Both the position numbers and the translations under genes were made by a program. Source: Bacteroidota bacterium (GTDB taxonomy: Bacteria; Bacteroidota; Bacteroidia; Chitinophagales; Saprospiraceae). From it: a DNA stretch of 53,133 nucleotides. The notes below the pieces were generated by a model that was not told the DNA's origin, ran no database searches, and saw nothing but the letters and a program-made list of their open reading frames with translations. The stretch lies in NCBI GenBank assembly GCA_024642705.1, contig JAHEAQ010000001.1:122992-176124 (forward strand), in the 5' to 3' direction. Below are positions 45,438-53,133 of this stretch, piece after piece (position 1 is the first letter of the stretch; each line of letters starts with the position of its first letter).

Positions 45438-46712
45438 TTAGACTAAAACCCCTTTATAATTTTCAAACTCTTTTTTAACAAATAATTGTAAATTTTGTAA
45501 GTCTTCAAATTTGTCGAATAGATCAGTCAGAGAATCTTTTTTTGCACTTGATGGAAGCACATATTGTTCTATATCTTTTTCCATAATTGAATTTCCACTA
45601 AGGATTATCAATCTTTCTACAACGTTTCTTAATTCTCGAATATTACCCGACCAATTTTGAGCTTGTAATAATTTCATAGCTCCACTATTAACTTTTTTGA
45701 CAGGGATACCATATTCTTTGCATACAATATCACAGAAATGATTCACAAGTAATGGGATATCATCTCTACGCTCGTTCAAGGCAGGTACTTTTACAATGAT
45801 TACCGCTAATCTATGGTACAAATCTTCTCTGAATTTCCCTTTTCGTATTTCTGCCTGCAAATCCTTATTTGTTGCTGCTAATATTCTCACATTGACGGTA
45901 ATTTCATTATCACCGCCAACTCTTGTGATTTTGCTTTCTTGAAGTGCTCTTAAAACCTTTGCTTGGGCAGAAAGGCCCATGTCACCAATTTCGTCAAGAA
46001 ATAATGTGCCATTATTAGCCATTTCAAATTTTCCGACTCTATTTTTTATTGCAGAAGTAAAAGCACCTTTCTCGTGTCCAAACAATTCACTTTCAATAAG
46101 TTCCGAAGGAATAGCTGCGCAATTTACTTCTACAAGAGGTCCATCTTTCCTTAAACTTTTCTCATGCATCCATCTTGCCACTAATTCTTTTCCAGTTCCA
46201 TTTGGCCCAGTTATCAATACTCTTGCATCTGTAGGAGCTACTCTATCAATGGTATCTTTAATTTGGTCCATGCCTTCAGAGTTTCCTATCATTTCTTCAG
46301 AAGACTTTTTTTGAACTCTTTTCTGAAGAACTTTCTTTTCAGTAATTAGACTACTTTTGTCCAAAGCATTTCTGATTGTAATCAATAGCCTATTCAAATC
46401 TGGTGGTTTCTGAATAAAATCAAAAGCTCCTTTCTTTACAGATTCTACAGCAGTGTCAATGTTTCCATGCCCAGAAATCATTACAACTGGCAAATCAGGG
46501 CATAAATTTTGGATTCTATCCATTGCATCCATGCCATCTAGTTTTGGCATTTTAATATCCAAAATTACTACATCGTATCTATTTTGCTTAACTTGAACAA
46601 GAGCATCTAAGCCATCTACAGCTTCATCAACTTTATATTTTTCAAATTCAAGAATATCTCTTAGAGTCCTTCTAATGCTTTTGTCATCATCTACTATTAA
46701 TATCTTTGGCAT
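45438..46712 (-). CDS. Response regulator with sigma-54-type AAA+ domain but no DNA-binding domain
   Basis: A 424-residue protein. Receiver domain about 1-115 (phosphoacceptor Asp52, conserved Lys102). AAA+ domain about 140-370: Walker A GPNGTGKE at 169-176, Walker B LFLDEIGD at 237-244. The sigma-54 contact loop is GAFTSA (216-221), not GAFTGA, and the chain ends after a short helix with no Fis-type helix-turn-helix. The stop is followed directly by the next gene, so the domain is not lost to a frameshift seen here. It may act without DNA binding or through a partner. A TATATTTG -7 box lies at 46737-46744. Confidence 0.9.
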   Translation of the reverse strand: MPKILIVDDDKSIRRTLRDILEFEKYKVDEAVDGLDALVQVKQNRYDVVILDIKMPKLDGMDAMDRIQNLCPDLPVVMISGHGNIDTAVESVKKGAFDFIQKPPDLNRLLITIRNALDKSSLITEKKVLQKRVQKKSSEEMIGNSEGMDQIKDTIDRVAPTDARVLITGPNGTGKELVARWMHEKSLRKDGPLVEVNCAAIPSELIESELFGHEKGAFTSAIKNRVGKFEMANNGTLFLDEIGDMGLSAQAKVLRALQESKITRVGGDNEITVNVRILAATNKDLQAEIRKGKFREDLYHRLAVIIVKVPALNERRDDIPLLVNHFCDIVCKEYGIPVKKVNSGAMKLLQAQNWSGNIRELRNVVERLIILSGNSIMEKDIEQYVLPSSAKKDSLTDLFDKFEDLQNLQLFVKKEFENYKGVLV

Positions 46713-46736
46713 AAATTGTCCTTTTTACTTTGAATA

Positions 46737-46744
46737 CAAATATA
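46737..46744 (-). promoter_or_regulatory. -7 box of the response-regulator/LOG operon
   Basis: TATATTTG on the minus strand, an exact match, 24 nt before the start codon. Confidence 0.5.
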
Positions 46745-46825
46745 GGACAATATATTAAATATTTTATTAATAAGTATATTCTTGTTTAATAGTTTATTAC
46801 AAATAATTAATTTTTTAAATATGTT

Positions 46826-48010
46826 TTACTGTTGAGCGGTTGCAATATATGCCATTAATCCCATACTTATTTTCAAACTTGCTTCATCAATATCAAAAGT
46901 CGGAGTATGTACCGATGAAGTAATTCCTTTCGAAATATTTCCAGTTCCGAGACGATAAAAACACGCCGGTATATGTTGGGAATAAAAAGCGAAATCTTCA
47001 GAAGTCAATCGAATTGGAAGCTCTACAACATTTTCTTTGCCTAAATATTTTTCTGCAGCTCTTCTCGATAATTCTGTTGCCTTGACTTCATTAACCAAAC
47101 AAGGATAGCCTTTAATTATTTTAAAATCACATGCTCCGCCCATGGATCTTGCAATTTGTTTGGCAATTTTAGTCATGATTTTATGTGCATCTTCTCGCCA
47201 ACCTTCATCCATAGTCCGAAAAGTTCCTTCTAATTTTACAAAATCTGGGATAACATTGGTTGCTCCGCCTTCTGAATATATTTTTCCAAATGATAATACG
47301 GTGGGAATTGTTGGATTAGCCCTTCTGCTTACAACTTGCTGAAGATTCATAATCATGCTTGATGCAATAAATATGGGATCAATATTTCCTTGTGGTAATG
47401 CAGCATGGCCTCCTTTCCCTTTTATTGTAACAAAAATCTCATCTGCAGATGCCATATAAAGACCTGAACGAAAACCAATTTTGCCAACTTCTAAAGGTGG
47501 GTGAACGTGTTGACCAATAATTGAGATTGGTACTGGGTTTTTTAATACTCCTTCTTTGATCAAAATTGAAGCCCCTCCTGGTAATTTCTCCTCTGCAGGT
47601 TGAAAAATTATTCTGTAATTATTAAGCAATTTATCCTTTAAGTCATTGAGAATAAATGTTGTTCCGAGCAAACTTGAAGTATGCACATCATGACCACAAG
47701 CATGCATCACGCCAACATTTGTTGATTTATAGTCCACATTATTCTTTTCTGTGATTGGAAGTGCATCAATATCCGCTCTTAAAGCAATAGTGTTTTTCCC
47801 TTCAGCCAATCCTCCATACAAATTAACTACAATTCCATAACCTCCCCATCCTGTTTCATGAGCTATGCCTTTATTAGAAAGTTCTTGACTAATAAAGGCT
47901 GATGTATTTTTCTCCTCAAATGATAATTCTGGATGCGCATGCAAATGCCTTCTAATTTTTATTACCTCTGGCAAATATTTCTCCGATAAGCTTTTAATTT
48001 CATCGATCAT
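46826..48010 (-). CDS. M20 family amidohydrolase
   Basis: A 394-residue metallopeptidase-type hydrolase that cleaves N-acylated amino acids. Metal ligands are visible: Cys105 and His107 in HACGHD (103-108), Glu140-Glu141 in QPAEE, and His168 in GQHVH; the TSEDFAF block near the C-terminus supplies the last ligand region. I start at the ATG at 48010, since the open frame extending to 48058 overlaps the upstream gene and adds 16 residues without sense; this leaves a 2-nt gap. Substrate unknown. Confidence 0.92.
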   Translation of the reverse strand: MIDEIKSLSEKYLPEVIKIRRHLHAHPELSFEEKNTSAFISQELSNKGIAHETGWGGYGIVVNLYGGLAEGKNTIALRADIDALPITEKNNVDYKSTNVGVMHACGHDVHTSSLLGTTFILNDLKDKLLNNYRIIFQPAEEKLPGGASILIKEGVLKNPVPISIIGQHVHPPLEVGKIGFRSGLYMASADEIFVTIKGKGGHAALPQGNIDPIFIASSMIMNLQQVVSRRANPTIPTVLSFGKIYSEGGATNVIPDFVKLEGTFRTMDEGWREDAHKIMTKIAKQIARSMGGACDFKIIKGYPCLVNEVKATELSRRAAEKYLGKENVVELPIRLTSEDFAFYSQHIPACFYRLGTGNISKGITSSVHTPTFDIDEASLKISMGLMAYIATAQQ

Positions 48011-48012
48011 AT

Positions 48013-49929
48013 TTATTTTGATTGCAAAAATTTTACCAAAATTCGAGCATCGTCCCAAACAGAGTAATATTTGGCATATTCTAAATTGGATTGGTGAATA
48101 TCAGATTGTTTAAGAGATTTTGAAATTGGAAATATTATCCCTTTTTTGAGTTGAGGAAGATCGGTATTTTTATCTTCTGATACATTGTATCCGATTATTG
48201 ATTTTTTGTTCAAGATTACTTCGGGCAAATTTTTCAAAATATGAATATATTTTTTTGAGAATATAAGTATTGGAAAAAGAACCATAAGAACAAGGCTTCC
48301 TGCAATATCAAAAGTTCTTTTCATCCTCTTTTTTGATTGTTCTTGAATTTCATAATTAATAGAAATAGTATAAATTTCTCCACTCGTATTCTTTGATTTA
48401 CTTCCAATGATACCCAAGGATTCATCACCAGTTATTTTGAAGGATACCTTGTCTCCTAATGCAGCCATCAAACCAATTACTTTTTTCATCCCTAAATCTT
48501 TCATGTTGCATATGACTTCGTCTGCTTTGTTCAATTTTATTAATTCTGATAATTCGAAAGCTGAAATCTCAATAGGTAATATTGTAATTTTACTAAAGGT
48601 CATATTTGATTGAAGCATAACACTTTTTATTCTCTTTGCTTCTTCAAAATTTGCGATTAAAAAAACATTTTTCCCTTTTTGCCCACTGTTAATAAATTTT
48701 TTATTTTTTATAAAATAAATTAACATTCTTATGCCGATCGAGGAAAGTATTACATAAAAATTTGCAATTATTATAATTGCACGACTACTTCTATAACCTT
48801 CTCCAAGCAGGCCATATATGGCAAGAATTATTAATGTCCCAAAAAGTATGTTTCTAATAAGTTTTAAATTCTTAAACTTCGAGTCGTAAGCACCCGCATA
48901 TAGCAATCCAAGCATCCAAACCATGGAATACAAAATAAAATTCTGAAACAATGGTGCCGAATCATAATAAAACTCATTTCCAAAATAAAATTTTGCCCAA
49001 GAAAAAGCAATTATTTTTAATCCTAAGAAAATTGATAAAATATCAAAAATAGGGAGAGCAGCGGCATTTAAAAAATTACTTAAATAATGAAGAATTGCTT
49101 TTGTTTTTATAACTAAAGACAATGAACCTATAAATCGTTTTGCTTTAGTATTTTTAAAATGTTTGACAGCGAAAATATTCATTGCATTGTTAAAATTATA
49201 AATATACTGCATGGAATGCTTTTTCGTGCTTTCACCTTTGAAATGGATAATGGTGGTTTCTGGAAAATAGACCACTTTTTTTTGTGCTTGTTGGAATCTA
49301 TAGGATAAATCAATATCTTCTCCAAACATAAAAAAATCTTCATCCAAAAGGCCAATTTGATCTAAATCGCTTTTTCTAATAAACATGAATGCGCCACATA
49401 AAATATCTACAATTGATGTTTTGTCTTCATCTATATGACCAAGATAATATGCATTTATTTTTTTTGATCGAGGAAATAGTCTGTATAAACCAGTAAATTT
49501 AAAAAAAGTAGTTGCAGGTGTAGGAAATCCTCGTTTTGACTCCGGAAGAAATTTCCCGCCACCATCAAGCATTTTCACACTTAAAATACCAATCTCCTTG
49601 TCACTCTCCATTTTTAAAAAACACTTTGAAAGTGTCTCCTCTTCCAATATTGTATCCGGATTTAGAAGTAAAATATATTTCCCGTGTGCAATCTTAATTC
49701 CTTGGTTATTTCCTACTGAAAACCCGTAATTTCCAGCATTGGCTATCAACTCAACTTGGGGGAATTTTGCCTTAATCATTTCTACAGAGCCATCTGAAGA
49801 ATTATTATCAACAACTATTACTTGCAAATGGCCTTTAAAATCTGAAAGACTAAAAATAGAGTTGAGACATTGTTCGATGAAATATTGAACATTATAATTT
49901 ACAATGATGATGCTTACATCAATATTCAT
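48013..49929 (-). CDS. GT2 glycosyltransferase fused to a shortened sugar-transferase-type membrane domain
   Basis: A 638-residue protein. Residues 1 to about 245 are a GT2 domain (VDNNSSDGS, LLNPDT, FFMFGEDIDLSYR). About 280-410 holds several membrane segments, about 415-515 a Rossmann-like region, and about 535-638 a bacterial-sugar-transferase-like stretch (RMKRTFDIAGSLV). The last part lacks the KFRSM and RPE motifs of true transferases. Such fusions recur in Bacteroidota polysaccharide loci. It follows recR by 2 nt. Confidence 0.85.
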   Translation of the reverse strand: MNIDVSIIIVNYNVQYFIEQCLNSIFSLSDFKGHLQVIVVDNNSSDGSVEMIKAKFPQVELIANAGNYGFSVGNNQGIKIAHGKYILLLNPDTILEEETLSKCFLKMESDKEIGILSVKMLDGGGKFLPESKRGFPTPATTFFKFTGLYRLFPRSKKINAYYLGHIDEDKTSIVDILCGAFMFIRKSDLDQIGLLDEDFFMFGEDIDLSYRFQQAQKKVVYFPETTIIHFKGESTKKHSMQYIYNFNNAMNIFAVKHFKNTKAKRFIGSLSLVIKTKAILHYLSNFLNAAALPIFDILSIFLGLKIIAFSWAKFYFGNEFYYDSAPLFQNFILYSMVWMLGLLYAGAYDSKFKNLKLIRNILFGTLIILAIYGLLGEGYRSSRAIIIIANFYVILSSIGIRMLIYFIKNKKFINSGQKGKNVFLIANFEEAKRIKSVMLQSNMTFSKITILPIEISAFELSELIKLNKADEVICNMKDLGMKKVIGLMAALGDKVSFKITGDESLGIIGSKSKNTSGEIYTISINYEIQEQSKKRMKRTFDIAGSLVLMVLFPILIFSKKYIHILKNLPEVILNKKSIIGYNVSEDKNTDLPQLKKGIIFPISKSLKQSDIHQSNLEYAKYYSVWDDARILVKFLQSK

Positions 49930-49931
49930 TT

Positions 49932-50549
49932 TCAGAGTTTACTTTCAGCTGTATAAGGTATTCTTGTATGAATAGATCTCCCTAATGTTAATTCATCTGC
50001 ATATTCTAACTCACCACCGAAGGAAACTCCCCTCGCAATAATACTCAATTTGACTCCAGTACTTTCAAGTCTTCTGGAAAGATAAAATATTGTGGTTTCA
50101 CCATCTATTGTAGGGCTTACTGCCATAATTAGTTCCCTTACTTTTTCCTTTTCTACCCTATCAATAAGTTCATCAATATATAATTGGTCTGGCCCAATAC
50201 CTTCAATTGGTGATATGACACCTCCAAGAACATGATACAACCCTCTAAACTGATTGGTTTCTTCAATAGCCATAACATCTCTTATTGATTCAACTACACA
50301 CACGGTGTCGGCAATTCTTGATGTATCTTTACATATTTCACAAAGTTTATGGTCTGAATAATTAAAGCATTTTTCACATTGCTTAATTTCTTTCTTAAGC
50401 TTAGTTAAATTATCAGAAATTCGATATGCAAGATCATTATCATTCTTTAGCAAATGCAAAACCAATCGCAATGCCGATTTCTTTCCAATTGACGGCAATT
50501 CTGACAAAACTTCAACTGCATTATTTAACAAGGTAGAGGAATATTTCAT
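49932..50549 (-). CDS. recR: Recombination protein RecR
   Basis: Gap-repair protein acting with RecF and RecO. 205 residues: helix-hairpin-helix near the N-terminus, four-cysteine zinc finger Cys58, Cys61, Cys70 and Cys73, then the Toprim domain (VCVVESIRDVMAIE at 83-96) and the C-terminal strand ending near YTAESKL. Complete. A -7 box lies 4 nt before the ATG. Confidence 0.96.
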   Translation of the reverse strand: MKYSSTLLNNAVEVLSELPSIGKKSALRLVLHLLKNDNDLAYRISDNLTKLKKEIKQCEKCFNYSDHKLCEICKDTSRIADTVCVVESIRDVMAIEETNQFRGLYHVLGGVISPIEGIGPDQLYIDELIDRVEKEKVRELIMAVSPTIDGETTIFYLSRRLESTGVKLSIIARGVSFGGELEYADELTLGRSIHTRIPYTAESKL

Positions 50550-50553
50550 AAGC

Positions 50554-50561
50554 CAAAAATA
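50554..50561 (-). promoter_or_regulatory. -7 box 4 nt before recR
   Basis: TATTTTTG on the minus strand is an exact match and is separated from the recR ATG by only GCTT, implying a leaderless transcript. Confidence 0.5.
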
Positions 50562-50618
50562 AAATTATTGTGGCTAATAAACGATTTGGTGAACTAAATA
50601 ATATTGAATAAAAATAGT

Positions 50619-50652
50619 TTTGCACTTTTTTAATTATTATATATTATTTTTG
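50619..50652 (+). promoter_or_regulatory. Promoter of the dihydrolipoamide acyltransferase gene
   Basis: TTTG (50619-50622), 22-nt spacer, TATTTTTG (50645-50652). Both elements match the Bacteroidota consensus, making this the clearest promoter in the window; the ATG follows 22 nt later. Confidence 0.75.
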
Positions 50653-50674
50653 GAGCTCAAACAATTAAATAAAA

Positions 50675-51955
50675 ATGGCTGATGTTATTAGAATGCCTCG
50701 CATGAGTGACACTATGGAAGAGGGCAATATTGTAGAATGGTTAAAAAAAGTAGGTGACAATGTCGAACCTGGAGATGTTTTGGCAGAAGTTGAAACTGAT
50801 AAAGCTACTATGGAACTGGAAAACTACAAAGAAGGAGTATTACTCTATATCGGCGTAGAATCAGGACCAGTACCAGTCAATGGTATTTTGGCTGTCATAG
50901 GGGAAAAAGGTGAAGATTATAAAACTGCTCTTAAAGCAGCGGAAAGCACTGATCAAAAAAACAGCTCCGATTCAGGTGATGTAGAAGAAAATAGTGCAGA
51001 AACTTCAACTTCTGAATCTAATTCAAATGCTACAAAACAAAGCGATGACTCTTCTACTAACCAAGCTTCAAGTGCCGATGATAGAATAAAAGCCTCTCCA
51101 CTTGCAAGATCAATCGCGAAAGAAGCATCTATAAACCTGAGTAATTTAGTCGGCACTGGTGAAAATCAAAGAATTATAAGAAAAGATGTCGAAGCATATA
51201 TTATGTCTCCACCAGCTTCGTCTGCTAACGCAACTCCTATAAGTATTCCACAATTTGATATTCCTGACAATGGTTTTGAATATGGTGATCATCCAGTAAG
51301 CCAAATGAGGAAAGTAATCGCTAGGCGTTTAGCAGAAAGTAAATTTTCGGCACCTCATTTCTATTTGACTATAGAAATCAATATGGATAATGCAATAGAG
51401 GCTAGAAAAGAAATAAATGAAGTTTCTGAAATTAGAATTTCATTTAATGACCTTGTTGTTAAAGCGAGTGCCTTATCTCTAAGAAAGCATCCAACTATAA
51501 ATTCAGCTTGGAAAGGTGACAAAATAACTTATAATAAGGAAATTAATATTGGAGTTGCAGTAGCTGTAAAAGATGGTTTATTGGTTCCTGTTATAAACAA
51601 TGCGGATTTTAAATCATTATCACAAATTAATACTGAAGTAAAAGTATTAGCCGGAAAAGCAAAAGAAAAAAAATTGCAACCAGCAGAAATGACTGGAAAT
51701 ACATTTACGATTTCCAATCTTGGAATGTTTGATATTGAAGAATTTACAGCAATAATTAACCCACCAGATGCTTGTATACTTGCTGTAGGATCTATAAAAG
51801 AAAAGCCAATTGTGAAGAATGGGCAAATCGTTCCTGGGAATATAATGAAAGTTACTTTATCATGTGACCACAGAGTTGTAGATGGTGCTTCTGGTGCACA
51901 ATTTTTAGCAACTTTTAAGTCTTATTTGGAAAATCCAGTACGAATGTTAGCATAA
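50675..51955 (+). CDS. Dihydrolipoamide acetyltransferase (E2) of a pyruvate-dehydrogenase-type complex
   Basis: Transfers acetyl groups from lipoyl to CoA. 426 residues: lipoyl domain 1-80 with Lys43 in ETDKATMELE, a serine-, asparagine- and acid-rich flexible linker (about 90-135), the E1/E3-binding domain (about 138-178: ASPLARSIAKEA) and the catalytic domain with SCDHRVVDG at 396-404 (His399, Asp403). The gene stands alone; E1 and E3 are not in the window. The pyruvate specificity is inferred from the single lipoyl domain and family resemblance. Confidence 0.93.
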   Translation: MADVIRMPRMSDTMEEGNIVEWLKKVGDNVEPGDVLAEVETDKATMELENYKEGVLLYIGVESGPVPVNGILAVIGEKGEDYKTALKAAESTDQKNSSDSGDVEENSAETSTSESNSNATKQSDDSSTNQASSADDRIKASPLARSIAKEASINLSNLVGTGENQRIIRKDVEAYIMSPPASSANATPISIPQFDIPDNGFEYGDHPVSQMRKVIARRLAESKFSAPHFYLTIEINMDNAIEARKEINEVSEIRISFNDLVVKASALSLRKHPTINSAWKGDKITYNKEINIGVAVAVKDGLLVPVINNADFKSLSQINTEVKVLAGKAKEKKLQPAEMTGNTFTISNLGMFDIEEFTAIINPPDACILAVGSIKEKPIVKNGQIVPGNIMKVTLSCDHRVVDGASGAQFLATFKSYLENPVRMLA

Positions 51956-51973
51956 TTTAAGTTGGATATTTTT

Positions 51974-52013
51974 AAAAAAGGGAATCTGAGCAAAAATTCA
52001 GGTTCCCTTTTTT
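51974..52013 (+). terminator. Intrinsic terminator after the E2 gene
   Basis: A 16-bp stem with one U-G pair: AAAAAAGGGAATCTGA (51974-51989) and TCAGGTTCCCTTTTTT (51998-52013), loop of 8 nt. The 3' arm ends in a T tract. Confidence 0.9.
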
Positions 52014-52321
52014 ATGTCCAATAATCTTAATTATCAAATAAGTTTACAAATAGACTTTTTATTGAGTCGTATTAAGATCCTACGGAAAAAATAAACTAGA
52101 TCCTTGTGCTTAAATAAAATTAATATAAATTTTGATGTGCAATATTACATTTTATTGCCAGAAAAATTTATTCGTTTGAGTCTTGAATAAGACATTTATT
52201 TTATCAATTTTTAATTTTTTCAATGTTCAAATCAAGCCTTTATTAATCAAGAAAAAGCTATATAATTAATTTTTGAATGTCTTAAAGAAAATAAACTTAA
52301 ATTAAAGATCGCTGAGAACAA
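52014..52321. other. Intergenic, no gene seen
   Basis: 308 bp of AT-rich sequence between two terminators. No open frame, RNA signature or repeat of note was recognised. Confidence 0.5.
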
Positions 52322-52354
52322 ATAAAAAGGGCCTTATGAAACCATAAGACCCTA
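52322..52354 (-). terminator. Intrinsic terminator of the OmpA-family gene
   Basis: On the minus strand a 10-bp stem GGGTCTTATG/CATAAGGCCC with one U-G pair (52329-52352), 4-nt loop, then a T tract (52323-52328). Confidence 0.82.
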
Positions 52355-52378
52355 AAAATTATAGAAGTTATGTATTTA

Positions 52379-53133
52379 TCAATAACCTGAATTTTTATTA
52401 CCGCTATTTTGAGATTTACTTGGAGCTCCTTGACCTGCATTAGGTCCATCAGGTCTACCCATATCAAAATCCGTTTCACCGCAAACTTTGAATTCAACTC
52501 TTCTATTCATGTAGTTTTTAGATTCACTGTTTCCAGGTGCATTTTTTTCAACTAAAGGCATTTCTTCACCGCCATACATTAGTTTTAATCTGTCTCTTGA
52601 AATTCCATAATGTCCGGTCAAATAATCAACAGTTGCAGTAGCTCTGTTATAGGATAACATTTTGTTGTATTCATTCCCATTTCTAGAATCAGTATGACCT
52701 TCAACGGTTACACAAACATCAGGACATCTTTTTAAAACTTCAGCTACATGGTGCAATTGTCCATAAAATTCTGGCTTGATAAAATATTTATCCAAATCAA
52801 AATGAATCATTGGTAAAAACCATTCGCCGCAGCCTGATTTCATTGTATTTAGTGTACTTTCCAATGCCCCAACTTTAGAATTAACAATGTCATTAACATC
52901 TTTCTCAGTTACATATTTTGGAGTTGCTGCAACACCATTTGCATCAGTTGCATATCCAGGAGGTGAATATGGTTCTTTATCTTTGCAATCAGCAAGGCCA
53001 TCACCATCACTGTCAAGCACAATCCCTCTGGTATCAACAGGGCATCCTGCTGGGGAATCTAATTCTTGGTCTAACATATCAATAACACCATCACCATCAG
53101 AATCTGTTAAGTCTAGTTCTGGTCTTTGTTTTA
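52379..53133 (-). CDS. OmpA family protein with TSP3 calcium-binding repeats (5' end outside the window)
   Basis: The frame stays open to the window edge, so only the last 250 or so residues are seen. The first visible part has thrombospondin type-3 repeats (DSDGDGVID and DSDGDGLAD, calcium-binding loops). It is followed by an OmpA-type peptidoglycan-binding domain: FDLDKYFIKPE, VEGHTDSRNGNEYNKMLSYNRA with the conserved aspartate and arginine, and MNRRVEFKVC. The tail is rich in G, N and S. It would tether an outer-membrane beta barrel (not visible) to the cell wall. A start at the ATG at 53077 is not real, since TSP3 sequence continues upstream of it. Confidence 0.92.
   Translation of the reverse strand, partial: KQRPELDLTDSDGDGVIDMLDQELDSPAGCPVDTRGIVLDSDGDGLADCKDKEPYSPPGYATDANGVAATPKYVTEKDVNDIVNSKVGALESTLNTMKSGCGEWFLPMIHFDLDKYFIKPEFYGQLHHVAEVLKRCPDVCVTVEGHTDSRNGNEYNKMLSYNRATATVDYLTGHYGISRDRLKLMYGGEEMPLVEKNAPGNSESKNYMNRRVEFKVCGETDFDMGRPDGPNAGQGAPSKSQNSGNKNSGY

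Noticed and set aside
46826-48058. Longer start for the M20 hydrolase overlapping the GT2 gene
   Set aside because: The added 16 residues do not resemble the family and the ATG at 48010 leaves a normal 2-nt gap.
53075-53077. ATG at 53077 as the start of the OmpA-family gene
   Set aside because: In-frame TSP3 calcium-binding sequence continues upstream to the window edge, so the gene begins outside.

Overview
The window is a low-GC chromosomal segment from a member of the Bacteroidota, most likely Saprospiria/Saprospiraceae-like (the phylum is well supported; the class is an inference). The evidence is a set of phylum-typical traits: an LpxC-FabZ fusion, two proteins with Type IX secretion C-terminal sorting domains, a Porin_10-type outer-membrane protein, choice-of-anchor-B and S74 surface proteins, a TonB/ExbBDD operon, and promoters with the Bacteroidota TAnnTTTG -7 box and few Shine-Dalgarno sites. 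No rRNA, tRNA, CRISPR array, prophage or intact insertion sequence was found.

Layout. 1-1.75 kb: a translationally coupled pair of coiled-coil proteins, one membrane-anchored and PspA-like. 1.95-7.3 kb: arginine deiminase, acyl-CoA thioesterase, YihY membrane protein and a secreted GSDH/PKD/T9SS protein. 7.3-11.7 kb: folC, a small secreted orphan, and an ExbB-ExbD-ExbD-TonB operon. 11.7-12.4 kb: a 683-bp gap with a strongly structured candidate RNA. 12.4-18.4 kb: a CoA-binding protein facing a six-gene operon (small membrane protein, Gfo/Idh oxidoreductase, lipoprotein, polyprenyl sugar-phosphate transferase, aroE, proline dehydrogenase). 18.6-23.6 kb: a DUF4407 protein, a 1006-residue repeat-rich S74 surface protein, and a decayed gene. 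23.7-32.3 kb: alaS, M23 peptidase, TMTC-like membrane TPR protein, recN, fabI.

32.4-33.9 kb carries the most unusual locus: two co-oriented genes with their own promoter. One is a hydroxymethylbilane-synthase-like protein that has lost its catalytic and cofactor-binding residues; the other is a DEDDh exonuclease-like protein that has lost most of its metal ligands. Both are open reading frames with no internal stop, so they look like maintained pseudoenzymes. 34.1-38.0 kb is the lipid A operon lpxD-lpxC/fabZ-lpxA plus an orphan ABC ATPase. 38.0-53.1 kb holds a MerR regulator, gatB, an SPFH protein, a choice-of-anchor-B T9SS protein, a Porin_10 protein, a LOG-family protein, a response regulator with AAA+ domain but no DNA-binding domain, an M20 amidohydrolase, a GT2/sugar-transferase fusion, recR, the pyruvate dehydrogenase-type E2, and an OmpA/TSP3 protein cut by the window edge.

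Taken together this is mainly housekeeping (lipid A, fatty acids, translation, repair, folate) mixed with cell-envelope and surface genes. Several starts are TTG or GTG, and I moved several starts relative to the longest frame where a signal peptide, a promoter or family alignment decided it.
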